Assembly: GCF_006494375.1 (NCBI RefSeq)
Contig: NZ_VHIZ01000050.1
Coordinates: forward strand, 310,001-374,000
Direction: 5' to 3'
Length of the DNA: 64,000 nt
From: Pantoea anthophila
GTDB taxonomy: Bacteria; Pseudomonadota; Gammaproteobacteria; Enterobacterales; Enterobacteriaceae
Shown: piece by piece, positions 35,852-45,359 of the stretch
How the letters are laid out: each line of letters starts with the position of its first letter
How positions within the stretch are numbered: position 1 is the stretch's first letter
Notes under the pieces: generated by a model
What the model was told of the DNA's origin: nothing
Database searches by the model: none
What the model saw: the letters and a program-made list of their open reading frames with translations, nothing else
Translations under genes and position numbers: made by a program

Positions 35852-36820
35852 TCAGTAACCGGCGGCGCGGATCTGCTCCTCCGCCGCCGCCAGTGAATCG
35901 CACTGACCGCTGGCACGCAGGCAGCAGGCGATCTGCAGCCGCAGCGACGCGGGCAGCGGGCGCTGCTGATTCAGCACCTCCTCAATCCAGCGCGCCGTCA
36001 CCTCTGCCGTTTTATCTGTCGGCAGTTCAACGGCCACTTCTGGCTGACGCTCCACCCAGACTTCGGTTTCGGCTCCCGCGCCCTGAATCATGCTGATCGC
36101 CGGGCAGCGCTGCGGATTCGCATACACTTCCCCTTCGGTGCCATTAAGCAACAGGGCTGGCGCATCGATGTCGCTGAAGAATTTCGCCACACGCGGCACA
36201 TATTCCGGATGCGAGACGCTCGACAGACGCAGCGCCGCCCGCTCCGCAAACGGGGTCGCCAGTTTTGCCAGCGTGTGCGCACTGTTACGCACGCCCATTC
36301 GCCAGCGCAGAGACAGCTGCTTCGCCATCGGCGGGCAGAGGTGATCGATGGTGATAAAAGCCAGCTCGCCCTGATCCAGTCTGGCCTGCGCCGCCTCTGC
36401 CGTGGTGACCGGTGCGATGCCAAGCGCCGCAAACACCGCCTCGCTGGTAATGCGCGTCGCGTCGTCGCTGACGCCATGCACCAGCACCGGAAAGCCGAAT
36501 TTTACCAGCAGCAGCGCCAGCAGAGGCGTCAGGTTGCCCTGACGACGGGCACCGTTGTAGCTGGGGATGACGATCGGCATGGGCCGGTTTTCCGGCGCAC
36601 GCAGCGGCATCATCTGCGCCTGCATCGCCTGATAAAAGCCGCGCATCTCCGCTTCGCCTTCGCCTTTGATGCGCAGCGCAATCAGGATACCGCCCAGTTC
36701 CAGATCGGGCACCTCGCCCGCCAGCATGGCGCTGTAGAGCGCCACGGCACTCTCAAAATCGATATCGCGGGCATGATTTTTACCGCGACCAATCTCTTTA
36801 ATAATTTTATTCAGTTCCAT
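35852..36820 (-). CDS. ybiB: YbiB family protein (TrpD2-like, nucleic-acid-binding)
   Basis: Homologue of anthranilate phosphoribosyltransferase that in E. coli is a LexA-linked, nucleic-acid-binding protein rather than a tryptophan enzyme. The 322 residues keep the TrpD fold regions (RGKNHARDIDFESAVALYSAMLAGEVPDLELGGILIALRIKGE) and the altered PRPP region PSYNGARRQGNLTPLLALLL. ATG 36820 is preferred over the GTG at 36823. It lies 26 bases beyond the dinG stop in the same direction, the E. coli dinG-ybiB arrangement. Confidence 0.92.
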   Translation of the reverse strand: MELNKIIKEIGRGKNHARDIDFESAVALYSAMLAGEVPDLELGGILIALRIKGEGEAEMRGFYQAMQAQMMPLRAPENRPMPIVIPSYNGARRQGNLTPLLALLLVKFGFPVLVHGVSDDATRITSEAVFAALGIAPVTTAEAAQARLDQGELAFITIDHLCPPMAKQLSLRWRMGVRNSAHTLAKLATPFAERAALRLSSVSHPEYVPRVAKFFSDIDAPALLLNGTEGEVYANPQRCPAISMIQGAGAETEVWVERQPEVAVELPTDKTAEVTARWIEEVLNQQRPLPASLRLQIACCLRASGQCDSLAAAEEQIRAAGY

Positions 36821-36846
36821 CACTCGCTTCCGGTTAAGTGCGCGGC

Positions 36847-39015
36847 TCAGCGCCGCGTAGGACGTCGTTTTCGCACGCTGGTTTTGGGCACCACGGCGGC
36901 CGGTATCGCTTCCGGCTCGGGCGCTTCCGGCTGCTCAATCGGGAAGACGGGCAGCGCCGCCAGCAGGCGGCTGCCGTAAGCTTTGCTCAGCAGCCGGCGG
37001 TCATAAATCACGATCTCGCCATAGCATTGATGGCTGCGAATCAGGCGTCCGACCTGCTGAATCAGGGTAAATGAGGCGCTGGGCAGACTCTGCACCTCAA
37101 ACGGATAGCGCTTCAGGCTTTTCAGCCACTCGCCTTCGGTCAAAATTACCGGACTGTCTACCGGGGGAAAAGCGATTTTGTGAATATGCACCTGACTCAG
37201 CAGATCGCCTTTCAGATCCAGGCCTTCAGCGAAGGATTGCAGGCCAATCAGAATACTGGTTTCGCCTTTAGCAACCCGCTGCCGGTGCAGATCGACCAGG
37301 CGGCTGCGCGGCTGATCGCCCTGCACCAGCATCGACAGCCGCAGATCGGGCAGCGCGGTGACAAACTGCTGCATCGCCCGGTTGCTGGCAAACAGCACCA
37401 GCACCCCCTTGTGCTTTTTCTCTTTCATCTGCTGGCGGAAGAAACCGGCCATCTCGGCGATATGCTCCGCCTCATGCGACATCAGGGGTTCATAGCGCAT
37501 CTGCGGGATGACCAGCTTGCCCTGCTCGACGTGGTTGAACGGGGAGTCGAGCGCCACAAAGCGGTCGCCCGCTTTTTCGCTCAGTCCCGACATCTCCTGC
37601 AGGCGGTTGAAGCTGTTGAGCGAACGCAGCGTGGCGGAGGTGACCACCACATGCGGGATTTTGCGCCACAGCATCTTCTCCAGCTGATCGCTGACGCGGA
37701 TACCGGCGCAGTGAAACAGCAGGTGCGCCTGTCCTTCGCGCAGCTCGCGGGTGATCCATTTTGAAACCGGTGCACCGGAGGCTTTCTCCATTGCCGCCAG
37801 CCGCCACAGTTTGCTGATCGATTCGAACCAGCCAAACTGGCGATTGAGCTGCAGCAGATTACGGTGCAGCCGCACCACGTCGACCTTGCCCGTCTGCTCG
37901 CTCAGCGCATTGATCAGGCCTTCACTCAGCCCGCGCAGCGCGTCACTGAGTTTAAACAGCCGGGCGCAGAGGTCGAGTAACTCCTGCGGCAGCGCCCCGA
38001 GCACAAAGCGATGTTCGCCCGGCTGGTTATGGGGCGGCAGCAGCGGATTCAGCGCCTGGGCGGTCACCGTAAGCAGTTCGCGCAGCTCATCGCAGTGCGC
38101 TTTCAGCCTTTCCGGGTTTGCCAGCGGCGGCGGCGACTTCGGCCGCATCTGGGTCATGATGCCGTCGACCAGCCGGATAAAGAGATCGAGCTGCAGGCTG
38201 CTCCAGCCCGGCGTGATATCGGCGCTCATCTCCAGCGCATCGCGGGCCACTTCCGGCAGATGATGCCCTTCATCCAGCACCAGCATCAGGTTTTTAGCGG
38301 GCGGCAGTACCGACTCATTCTCCATCGCGGCCATCACCAGCGCATGGTTCGCCACCACCACATCCACCTGCTCAATCTCGCGGCGCGCGACAAAAAAGGG
38401 GCATTCACGATACCAGCGGCAGTGCGCGCCCAGGCAGCTCGCCTTGTCGGTGGAGAGCCGCTGCCACAGGCTGTCGCTGACGTTCTCCTCGCTGTGATCG
38501 CGCAGGCCGTCCCACTGATAGCGATCCAGCGACTTCTGCAGGCGGCCACACTGCGTCTGCTCCTCTTTGGTGCTGCTGACGGCGTCGTCGTCCAGATAGA
38601 GCAGCAGATCGCCCTGCTGATCGTCATCGGCTGCCAGCGCGGCCAGATTGCGCGGACAGACATAGCGTCTGCGTCCAAAGGCGGCAGTAAAGGTCAGATC
38701 GGGAATGATTTTTTTGAGCAGCGGCAGATCTTTGGTGAAGATCTGATCCTGCAGCGCCACGTTGGCGGTGCTGATCACCAGCCGTTTTTCCTGGGCGCGG
38801 CTGGCCGCGATGCCGGGAATAAGATAGGAGAGCGTTTTGCCCACGCCGGTCGGCGCTTCCACCGCCAGGTGGCGCGCATCGTCACCAGCCAGACATTTTG
38901 CCACTTCGGCGATCATCTGACGCTGCGGCGCACGCGGAATGAAATCAGGCACCTGCTGCGAAAGCGCTTTATACCACTGCGCTATCTGGCTTTTTACTGC
39001 GGCTGTCAGGGCCAT
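36847..39015 (-). CDS. dinG: ATP-dependent DNA helicase DinG
   Basis: Iron-sulfur, XPD-like 5'-3' helicase that unwinds R-loops and damaged or conflicted DNA. The 722 residues align with E. coli DinG throughout. Walker A EAPTGVGKTLSYL (about 54-66), the Fe-S cysteines (one in RRYVCPRNL, three in SCLGAHCRWYRECPFF), the DEAH-like box DEGHH and the C-terminal helicase motif QQVGRLIRSHQ are present. ATG 39015 gives the family start MALTAAVKSQIAQWY; the frame is open five codons further. It is followed by ybiB. No clear LexA box was found in the 150 bases upstream. Confidence 0.96.
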   Translation of the reverse strand: MALTAAVKSQIAQWYKALSQQVPDFIPRAPQRQMIAEVAKCLAGDDARHLAVEAPTGVGKTLSYLIPGIAASRAQEKRLVISTANVALQDQIFTKDLPLLKKIIPDLTFTAAFGRRRYVCPRNLAALAADDDQQGDLLLYLDDDAVSSTKEEQTQCGRLQKSLDRYQWDGLRDHSEENVSDSLWQRLSTDKASCLGAHCRWYRECPFFVARREIEQVDVVVANHALVMAAMENESVLPPAKNLMLVLDEGHHLPEVARDALEMSADITPGWSSLQLDLFIRLVDGIMTQMRPKSPPPLANPERLKAHCDELRELLTVTAQALNPLLPPHNQPGEHRFVLGALPQELLDLCARLFKLSDALRGLSEGLINALSEQTGKVDVVRLHRNLLQLNRQFGWFESISKLWRLAAMEKASGAPVSKWITRELREGQAHLLFHCAGIRVSDQLEKMLWRKIPHVVVTSATLRSLNSFNRLQEMSGLSEKAGDRFVALDSPFNHVEQGKLVIPQMRYEPLMSHEAEHIAEMAGFFRQQMKEKKHKGVLVLFASNRAMQQFVTALPDLRLSMLVQGDQPRSRLVDLHRQRVAKGETSILIGLQSFAEGLDLKGDLLSQVHIHKIAFPPVDSPVILTEGEWLKSLKRYPFEVQSLPSASFTLIQQVGRLIRSHQCYGEIVIYDRRLLSKAYGSRLLAALPVFPIEQPEAPEPEAIPAAVVPKTSVRKRRPTRR

Positions 39016-39166
39016 GAGTTGCGTTACCACACCGAAAAAATGGCCTGTATTTTTACACAGTATCCCGGCGGCGTCAGCTTTCGTGCTGAATTTTTCGTGC
39101 GCCGTCGGAAATTTCAGCGGATAGCGTGGAGGCGTTCAGCGCCGGGTCGTCCGGCGCGGAAGCAGC

Positions 39167-39685
39167 CTACGCCAGCACCTTATACATATAGGTAGTGGCA
39201 TCCAGCACGCCCGCTGTCGACTCGGCATAAAAGGGGATCGACCCTGCCACCTGCCAGCCCAGCGAACGATAGAGATCGCTGGCAACGTCACCGCTGCGAG
39301 TATCCAGCACCAGCAGCGTTTTTCCCTGCCCGCGGGCCAGCTGCTCAGCGCGCTGCATCAGTTCGCGGGCAATCCCCTGACGCCGCGCCTGCGGATGCAC
39401 CAGCAGCTTGCTGACGTCGGCCCGATGGCGGCCATTCGGCATCGCGCTGCGACTGAGGATCACCGTCGCCACAATCCGGTTGTGCTGACGCGCCACCAGC
39501 AGTTCGCTCTCCCCGCTGGTCAGACTGGCTACCCGCTGCTGCCAGAAGCGCGTCATCACCGCCACATCGGCGGCATCCACGAATCCGACACTGGCGCCAT
39601 CGGCCACGCAGGCCTGAAGCACTGCCGTCAGCCCATCGATCTCCTGTTGTGCCTGTTCAGGTGAAAGCCTCTGATAATCGATCAT
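39167..39685 (-). CDS. GNAT-family N-acetyltransferase
   Basis: Acetyl-CoA-dependent acetyltransferase of unknown substrate, 172 residues. The acetyl-CoA-binding motif A is clear: VSKLLVHPQARRQGIARELMQRAEQLARGQG (about 91-121), with LDTRSGDVASDLYRSLGWQ after it. It overlaps the upstream regulator gene by four bases (39682-39685), so the two are co-translated. The pairing of a cupin-type regulator with a GNAT enzyme suggests a small-molecule resistance or modification pair. Confidence 0.88.
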   Translation of the reverse strand: MIDYQRLSPEQAQQEIDGLTAVLQACVADGASVGFVDAADVAVMTRFWQQRVASLTSGESELLVARQHNRIVATVILSRSAMPNGRHRADVSKLLVHPQARRQGIARELMQRAEQLARGQGKTLLVLDTRSGDVASDLYRSLGWQVAGSIPFYAESTAGVLDATTYMYKVLA

Positions 39686-40245
39686 GGTTTTGCCACCGCC
39701 AGCAGATAGTGTGCGCCTTCGGTCAGATGCGCCTCGAAAGCCGATTTTCCGGTGAGGTGAAAACGTAAACAGTCACCGGGCTTCAGCGTCCACTGCTGTT
39801 CGGCCACCGATACGGTCAGGCCGCCTGCCTGTAGCAGGATATGTTGCTCCAGTCCCTGGATGGGTGGCGCATCATATTCAATGCGTGCACCAGGCCGTAA
39901 TTTGCCCTCTACCAGTTCGCATCTAAAATGAAGTGCGGGCGGTGAAACATTGCGGCGGATAAAACCGCTGGACGGGTCATGCCAGACCGGTTGCTGATCA
40001 TAAGGCACCAGCAGACTCGACGACTCCTCAACCTCACTCAGCAGGCGAGACATGGTTAATCCGTAGGCGGCACACAGCCGGTTAAGCAATGCGGCAGTAG
40101 GGCTGGTCTCGCTTCGCTCAATGCGCGATAATGACGCGCGACTGATGCCGGTGGCGACAGAAAGTTCATCCAGTGACCAGCCGCGTTGCAGGCGTAATTC
40201 TGCCAGCCTTACCGCCAGTCGTTGCTCCGTATTCAGCTCCGGCAT
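39682..40245 (-). CDS. XRE-family regulator with C-terminal cupin domain
   Basis: 187-residue transcription factor: helix-turn-helix at about 12-66 (RLAELRLQRGWSLDELSVATGISRASLSRIERSETSPT) and a small cupin domain at about 105-185 (ARIEYDAPPIQGLEQHILLQAGGLTV). It is the first gene of a pair with a GNAT acetyltransferase. An inverted repeat TCTCAT-N21-ATGAGA (40253-40285) lies directly upstream and is the likely autoregulatory site. The ligand is unknown. Confidence 0.88.
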   Translation of the reverse strand: MPELNTEQRLAVRLAELRLQRGWSLDELSVATGISRASLSRIERSETSPTAALLNRLCAAYGLTMSRLLSEVEESSSLLVPYDQQPVWHDPSSGFIRRNVSPPALHFRCELVEGKLRPGARIEYDAPPIQGLEQHILLQAGGLTVSVAEQQWTLKPGDCLRFHLTGKSAFEAHLTEGAHYLLAVAKP

Positions 40246-40252
40246 GGTATTT

Positions 40253-40285
40253 TCTCATATAAGGGAAAAATTCTCTGAAATGAGA
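40253..40285. promoter_or_regulatory. Inverted repeat before the XRE-GNAT pair
   Basis: TCTCAT (40253-40258) and ATGAGA (40280-40285) flank an AT-rich core containing TTCTCTGAAATGAGA. Position immediately upstream of the XRE gene suggests its operator. Confidence 0.4.
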
Positions 40286-40311
40286 TATAGCTGAAAACAG
40301 GCGTATCAGTC

Positions 40312-40344
40312 AAGTTGTACATTGCGAAATGTATTGTACAACTT
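40312..40344. promoter_or_regulatory. MlrA-type operator upstream of mlrA
   Basis: AAGTTGTACA (40312-40321), 13 bases, TGTACAACTT (40335-40344): perfect 10-base arms. The MlrA site reported at E. coli csgD has the same form, with TTGTACA and TGTACAA separated by about 12 bases. It lies 51 bases before the mlrA ATG. Confidence 0.75.
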
Positions 40345-40394
40345 AACTGGCTTCGTTATGGTAATCGCACTCAGACCAATCGAAAGAGGCATTT

Positions 40395-41129
40395 ATGACC
40401 TTATACAGTATCGGTGACGTCGCCGAGCGCTGTGGCATAAACCCAGTCACCCTGCGCGCCTGGCAGCGTCGTTATGGCTTGCTGAAGCCACAGCGCACCG
40501 AAGGCGGGCATCGTCAGTTTGATGAAGAAGATGTACAGCGCATCGAAGAGATCATGCGCTGGATTGAAAGCGGCGTGCCGGTCGGTAAAGTCAAGGCACT
40601 GCTGGAAGGGGGCGACGTGGATGCCCATGATGGCTGGACAACCCTGCAGGATGAGCTGATCAGCGTGCTGCGCCACGTCAGACCTGCAAAACTTCGTAAC
40701 AAAATTGCCGCGATTGGCCGCGAGCATCCGATTGATGCGCTGATCGACCACGTTTTTATGCCGGTGCGCCAGAAGCTGAGTCTGGACCAGAACACCGCCC
40801 GCACGATGTGCAGCCTGCTGGATGGTCTGCTGATCGACTATGTCGCGTTCTGCCTGACGGGCAGCCGCAAAAAATCGGGCAAGGATGCGCTGATCATCGG
40901 CTGGGGTATCGAGGATCGCACCCGCATCTGGCTGGAGGGCTGGCGTCTGTCGCAGCACGGCTGGCGGATTGATGTACTGGCCGAACCGCTGGACGTGCCG
41001 CGTCCTGAACTCTTTCCCGGCATGAACATGTTTGTCTTTACCGGTAAAAAACTGACCCGTCGCCAGCAGGAACAGCTGTCACACTGGCAGGAACAGGGCT
41101 ATTCCGTGCGGTTGCACGAACCCGCCTGA
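40395..41129 (+). CDS. mlrA: MerR-family regulator MlrA (curli/biofilm activator)
   Basis: Transcription activator of csgD in E. coli, linking sigma-S and cyclic-di-GMP to curli and biofilm. The 244 residues equal the family length. The MerR helix-turn-helix ([39 protein letters not shown], about 4-42) is nearly identical to E. coli MlrA, and the C-terminal part shares [27 protein letters not shown] and [20 protein letters not shown]. In E. coli it neighbours yohO and yehWXYZ, as here. A MlrA-type palindrome in its promoter predicts autoregulation. Confidence 0.93.
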   Translation: MTLYSIGDVAERCGINPVTLRAWQRRYGLLKPQRTEGGHRQFDEEDVQRIEEIMRWIESGVPVGKVKALLEGGDVDAHDGWTTLQDELISVLRHVRPAKLRNKIAAIGREHPIDALIDHVFMPVRQKLSLDQNTARTMCSLLDGLLIDYVAFCLTGSRKKSGKDALIIGWGIEDRTRIWLEGWRLSQHGWRIDVLAEPLDVPRPELFPGMNMFVFTGKKLTRRQQEQLSHWQEQGYSVRLHEPA

Positions 41130-41217
41130 TAAAAAAAAACGCACGCCGGGCGCTTTGCCTGCTGCCTCGCGCGCGCTATTATCCCCGCCTCACTGTTAAC
41201 ACGCTCAGGTTTTCTCC

Positions 41218-41325
41218 ATGAACTGCAAAAAAGCCTTTTTCGCCACGCTCTTTTTTATCATGGCCGTCGGCGGCACCAGCGGACTGATGCTGGTCGGATA
41301 CTCTCTCATCGTTCACTCACGCTAA
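41218..41325 (+). CDS. yohO: Small membrane protein YohO
   Basis: 35-residue single-span protein starting [20 protein letters not shown]. coli YohO is also 35 residues, and the two align at FxxMAxGGxxGxMLxGYS. It lies in the same place, between mlrA and yehW. The region after the short basic N-terminus is one hydrophobic helix (about residues 7-31). AGG lies eight bases before ATG 41218. It ends 20 bases inside the 3' end of the convergent yehW. Its function is not known. Confidence 0.85.
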   Translation: MNCKKAFFATLFFIMAVGGTSGLMLVGYSLIVHSR

Positions 41326-42037
41326 GCCAGCGTTGCAGGCGCTCAAACAGGCGGTCGCTGACGATAGCCAGCAGCGCCACCAGCAACGCCCCCTGAATCA
41401 CATACGCCGTATTAAAACCGCTTAAGCCGATAATCACCGGTGACCCCAGACTTTTCGCCCCGACCGTCGAGGCGATGGCGGCGGTGCCGATATTAATGAT
41501 CACCGAGGTGCGTATTCCGGCGATGATCACCGGCGCAGCCAGCGCCAGCTCGATCTGCCACAGCCGCTGCCAGGGGCTCATACCCAGCCCGGTGGCGATC
41601 TCCCGGCTGCTGGCGGGCACGCTGTCGAGCCCGGCCAGCGTGCCCTGTAAAATCGGCAGTAACCCATAGAGCAGCAGCGCAACGACGGCGGGCCAGGTCC
41701 CAAAGCCCATCACCGGCACGGCAATCGCCAGCACGGCCACCGGCGGAATCGTCTGCCCCGCCGCCACGATCGTCTCCATCAGCGGCCGGAAGGCGCGACC
41801 GGCGTGCCGCGTGACCAGCACACCGCTGCCGATGCCCAGAACGATCGCCAGCAGGCTGGCCGTGATCACCAGCAGCAGATGCGCCAGCGTCAGCTGCCAG
41901 AAGCTCTCCTGCTGATAGAGTGGCCGCGCCAGGTCGGGAAACCATGTGTGAAACAGCGGCCCGCTGTAGGGCATCAGGGCCAGCAGCGCGCCGTAGAGCA
42001 GCACCAGCCACAGCAGCGGATCTTTCAGCCAGCGCAT
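41306..42037 (-). CDS. yehW: Osmoprotectant ABC transporter permease YehW
   Basis: Inner-membrane subunit of the OpuC-type YehWXY-OsmF glycine-betaine-class transporter. It has 243 residues, about six helices and the permease loop [35 protein letters not shown] (about 142-176). ATG 42037 lies 13 bases inside yehX, so the genes overlap. It is the last gene of the osmF-yehYXW operon, convergent with yohO. Confidence 0.93.
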   Translation of the reverse strand: MRWLKDPLLWLVLLYGALLALMPYSGPLFHTWFPDLARPLYQQESFWQLTLAHLLLVITASLLAIVLGIGSGVLVTRHAGRAFRPLMETIVAAGQTIPPVAVLAIAVPVMGFGTWPAVVALLLYGLLPILQGTLAGLDSVPASSREIATGLGMSPWQRLWQIELALAAPVIIAGIRTSVIINIGTAAIASTVGAKSLGSPVIIGLSGFNTAYVIQGALLVALLAIVSDRLFERLQRWLSVSER

Positions 42038-42972
42038 GCTAATCCCTCACGCAGTTGCAGCAGATCGCTAAAGTGCAGCACGCCCAGCGGCTGCTGCTGA
42101 TCGTCGACCACCGGCAATTTATCGGTGCGCCGGGTGATAAACTGCGACAGGGCGTCACGCAGCGTTAGCGTCGCGGCGATGGGTTCGCCCGTCAGCCACT
42201 CGCCGCGCCGGACGGCATCCCCGGCGTGCTCCAGCGACAGCAGTCTTACCCCCATTTCCGTGCGACCAAAGAAGTCGCGGACAAAATCATTTTCTGGCCG
42301 GGTCAGCAGCTCCACCGGCCTGCCCTGCTGAACAATCCCGCCGTTATCCATCAGTACAATGCGGTCCGCCAGGGTCAGCGCCTCGTCGATGTCATGGGTC
42401 ACCAGCACGATGGTCCGCCCCGACAGCCGGTGGATACGCAGCATTTCCTGCTGCAGCGCGCCCCGCGTTACCGGATCGAGCGCCCCGAACGGCTCATCCA
42501 TCAGCAGCACCTCCGGATCGGCGGCCAGCGCTCGCGCCACGCCGACCCGCTGCTGCTGCCCGCCGGAGAGCTGATGCGGATAGCGCTTCAGCAGCTGTGC
42601 GTCCAGATTCAGCAGCGCCAGCAACGCCGTGATGCGTTCGTTGATCTGCGCGCGGGGCCAGCCCAGCAGTTCGGGCACCGTGGCGATATTTTTCTGCACC
42701 GTCCAGTGCGGAAACAGCCCGATCGACTGGATGGCATAGCCCATGCGGCGCCGCAGCGTGCGGGCATTCAGCTGGCGAATTGATTCACCGGCAAAGCGGA
42801 TATCACCGCTGTCGAACTCCACCAGCCGGTTGATCATCTTAAGGGTGGTTGATTTACCGGAGCCGGAGGTGCCGAGCAGCACGCAGAACTCCCCTTCCGC
42901 CACCTGTAACGACAGATCTTTTACCGCCGTTTTGCCGTTAAAGGCGCGGGAAACGCCCCTGAACTCAATCAT
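42025..42972 (-). CDS. yehX: Osmoprotectant ABC transporter ATP-binding protein YehX
   Basis: ATPase of the OsmF system, 315 residues. Walker [11 protein letters not shown] (about 34), Q-loop [11 protein letters not shown], signature [15 protein letters not shown], Walker [13 protein letters not shown] and the quaternary-amine-transporter motif [18 protein letters not shown] are all present. A single CBS-like domain at the C-terminus (about 250-310, [23 protein letters not shown]) may sense ionic strength, as in OpuA-type ATPases. It overlaps yehY by eight bases and yehW by thirteen. Confidence 0.94.
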   Translation of the reverse strand: MIEFRGVSRAFNGKTAVKDLSLQVAEGEFCVLLGTSGSGKSTTLKMINRLVEFDSGDIRFAGESIRQLNARTLRRRMGYAIQSIGLFPHWTVQKNIATVPELLGWPRAQINERITALLALLNLDAQLLKRYPHQLSGGQQQRVGVARALAADPEVLLMDEPFGALDPVTRGALQQEMLRIHRLSGRTIVLVTHDIDEALTLADRIVLMDNGGIVQQGRPVELLTRPENDFVRDFFGRTEMGVRLLSLEHAGDAVRRGEWLTGEPIAATLTLRDALSQFITRRTDKLPVVDDQQQPLGVLHFSDLLQLREGLACAG

Positions 42973-44140
42973 CTTTTCTCTCCAGCAGTGAGATCAGCAG
43001 GCGGAACAGCGCATCGATCGCCACCGCCAGCGCGATCACCGGGATCACCCCCAGCAGCACCAGATCGAGCGCACTGCTTAACAGGCCCTGAAAAATAATC
43101 GCGCCAAAGCCGCCTGCACCAATCAGCGCGGCGACCACCGCCATGCCCAGCGTCTGTACCACCACTACCCGCAGACCCGCCAGCCAGACCGGCAGCGCCA
43201 GCGGCACATCGACGGCGACAAACTGCTGCCAGCCGCTCATCCCCGTGCCGCGCGCGCTTTCGCGCACCTCATGTGGCACCTGCTGCAGCCCCACCACCAC
43301 GCTACGTACCAGCGGCAGCAGGGCGTAGAGCACCAGGGCGATCAGCGCCGGGGCCATGCCGATGCCGCTGATGCCCCAGGCCCCGAGCCACGGAAAGTGA
43401 TTTGCCAGTCCGGCCAGTGGCGCAATCAGCAGGCCAAACAGCGCCACCGACGGCACCGTCTGGATCACATTCAGCACGCCAAAGACGCCGCTCTGCCAGC
43501 CTGGCCGCCGGAACAGCAGGACCCCCAGCGGCAGCGCTATCAGTAACGCCGGCAGCACCGTGCCGGCCAGCAGCGTGAGATGGCGTCCCAGTGCGGCATC
43601 AAACACCGCATGGCGGTTGGCATACTCTTTCAGCAGGGAGAGGTCGCTGAGCTGACCGCTGAAGAGCAGCAGCAGAGGCAGCAGCCAGACCTGCAGATTG
43701 AGCAGCAGCTGAGCCAGCCGGTGACGGGTGATCTGCCGCACCCGATCGGTGATCAGCAGCAGGAGCAGCGCGCCGCTGCACCACAGGCCGCTGGCAAAAC
43801 TGGTGCGTGCCAGACGACTCCCCTGCTGGCTGAGCAGCGTGGCCTGATGACCACTGAGCCAGAGGATCGCGGCCAGCATCAGCTGCGCGGCCAGCAGCGC
43901 CAGCACCAGGTTTACCCGCGTCGGCGGCCGCCATAACAGCAGCCAGAGCGTCAGCAGCGGCACAAGCAGCAGCCCGAACCGGCTGATGTGCGATCCCATC
44001 AGCGGTTCCCCGGCCACCAGCCGGTTCGGGGCGAAGTTAAGAAACGGCAGCGCCGCCAGCGCCAGACTCAGCAGCGTCAGCAGCAGCAGGGCCACCGGCT
44101 GCTGCAACGGGCGACGTATCGCTTCCCGCGATAACACCAT
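42965..44140 (-). CDS. yehY: Osmoprotectant ABC transporter permease YehY
   Basis: Larger permease subunit, 391 residues. An N-terminal half of about five extra helices precedes the standard binding-protein-dependent permease domain, whose loop is [36 protein letters not shown] (about 290-325). This extended form is characteristic of E. coli YehY. It starts three bases after the osmF stop codon. Confidence 0.93.
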   Translation of the reverse strand: MVLSREAIRRPLQQPVALLLLTLLSLALAALPFLNFAPNRLVAGEPLMGSHISRFGLLLVPLLTLWLLLWRPPTRVNLVLALLAAQLMLAAILWLSGHQATLLSQQGSRLARTSFASGLWCSGALLLLLITDRVRQITRHRLAQLLLNLQVWLLPLLLLFSGQLSDLSLLKEYANRHAVFDAALGRHLTLLAGTVLPALLIALPLGVLLFRRPGWQSGVFGVLNVIQTVPSVALFGLLIAPLAGLANHFPWLGAWGISGIGMAPALIALVLYALLPLVRSVVVGLQQVPHEVRESARGTGMSGWQQFVAVDVPLALPVWLAGLRVVVVQTLGMAVVAALIGAGGFGAIIFQGLLSSALDLVLLGVIPVIALAVAIDALFRLLISLLERKDD

Positions 44141-44143
44141 CGG

Positions 44144-45055
44144 TTACAGCAACTTCTTCTGCTGCAGCCATTCGGTCGCGACGCTGCTGGCATCCTGACC
44201 GTCCACGGCGATTTTCGCGTTGAGCTGTTGCAGCGTCTTCTCGTCCAGCGCGCTGAATACCGGCTTCAGCCATTCCGCAATCTGTGGGTACGCTTTCAGA
44301 ACCGATTCGCGGATCACCGGTGTCGGGGCGTAAATCGGCTGAACGCCTTTCGGATCGCTGAGCGTCTGCAGACCCAGCGCCGCCACCGGCCCGTCGGTGC
44401 CATACGCCATCGCCGCGTTCACCCCGGAGGTCTGCTGCGCCGCCGCGCTGATGGTCACCGCGGTATCGCCGCCAGCCAGCGACAGCAGCTGATCCTGCGT
44501 GAGGTTAAATCCGTAGGCTTTTTCAAAGGCGGGCAAGGCGTCGCTGCGTTCAATAAACTCTGCCGACGCCGCCAGCTTGAAGGTCCCACCTTTTTTCAGC
44601 CAGGCGCTGAGGTCGGCCAGAGAGGTAAGCTGATTCTTTTCGGCCAGATCTTTTCGCACAGCGATGGTCCAGGTGTTGTTAGCCGGTGCCGGTGTCAGCC
44701 AGACCAGATGGTTTTTCTCCGCATCGAGCTTTTTCACCTTCTCATAGCCCTGGGCGGCATTCTTCCAGGCGCTGTCTTTTTCATCGTTAAAGAAAAACGC
44801 GCCGTTGCCGGTATATTCCGGATAGATATCCAGTTCGCCCGCCGTGATCGCGCCACGCACCACCTGAGTGGTGCCGAGCTGGATTTTATTCACGGTTTTC
44901 ACGCCATGCTTTTCCAGCACCTGAAGAATCACATTTCCCAGCAGCGAGCCTTCCGTATCAATTTTTGAGCCGACCCGCACCGGATCGGCTGCCTGTGCTA
45001 CCCCGATGCTGAGCAGTAAGGCGCTGACGCCGATCCAACCCCGAATTCTGACCAT
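44144..45055 (-). CDS. osmF: Osmoprotectant-binding periplasmic protein OsmF
   Basis: Periplasmic binding protein (YehZ) of the operon, in E. coli a low-affinity glycine betaine receptor under sigma-S. The 303 residues have a signal peptide (MVRIRGWIGVSALLLSIGVAQA) then ADPVRVGSKIDTEGSLLGNVILQVLEKHG, the OpuAC fold start. GELDIYPEYTGNGAFFF and IYAPTPVIRESVL are typical. It is the first gene of the operon. The leader shows CTATAAC (minus strand, about 45083-45089), a plausible sigma-S -10 element. Confidence 0.94.
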   Translation of the reverse strand: MVRIRGWIGVSALLLSIGVAQAADPVRVGSKIDTEGSLLGNVILQVLEKHGVKTVNKIQLGTTQVVRGAITAGELDIYPEYTGNGAFFFNDEKDSAWKNAAQGYEKVKKLDAEKNHLVWLTPAPANNTWTIAVRKDLAEKNQLTSLADLSAWLKKGGTFKLAASAEFIERSDALPAFEKAYGFNLTQDQLLSLAGGDTAVTISAAAQQTSGVNAAMAYGTDGPVAALGLQTLSDPKGVQPIYAPTPVIRESVLKAYPQIAEWLKPVFSALDEKTLQQLNAKIAVDGQDASSVATEWLQQKKLL

Positions 45056-45359
45056 GACCTTTTCCTTATCGCATTATCGCGTGTTGTTATAGCGTGATGT
45101 TTTCGCGAGGCGTCAATGGTGCGCCTGAGCGATCAGACTGCTCTCCTGCTTTCTGAGTCGATGCTGGCAGGGCGCGAAGCGGTAAATTCTCTGCCTTAAA
45201 AGCGTAGCCTGGCGCGGCGGTGATGCCGCTGACTTTCTCGCAAACTGATAACGATTTGAGATTATAAAATAATTTTATATAACTCAAATGAATTTACGTC
45301 TGGGCGTCTAAACGGCTATTCTCGAAAATCTGTTTTTATAATAAAAGACGCATAACATC
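45056..45359. other. Divergent promoter region between osmF and an MFS gene
   Basis: 304 bases with a long AT-rich dyad near the MFS side (45254-45289, listed separately) and a sigma-S-like -10 for osmF. No reading frame is supported. Confidence 0.5.
45254..45289. promoter_or_regulatory. Nested AT-rich dyad upstream of the MFS gene
   Basis: Outer arms ATTTGAG / CTCAAAT enclose an inner palindrome ATAAAAT-A-ATTTTAT. This compound operator-like structure is 71 bases before the MFS ATG; no regulator gene is adjacent. Confidence 0.5.

Noticed and set aside
39139-39157. Hairpin GCGCCGG / CCGGCGC between dinG and the GNAT gene considered as a terminator
   Set aside because: No T tract follows on the minus strand.
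38011-39195. 394-codon plus-strand frame opposite dinG
   Set aside because: Antisense shadow; dinG motifs on the other strand are unambiguous.
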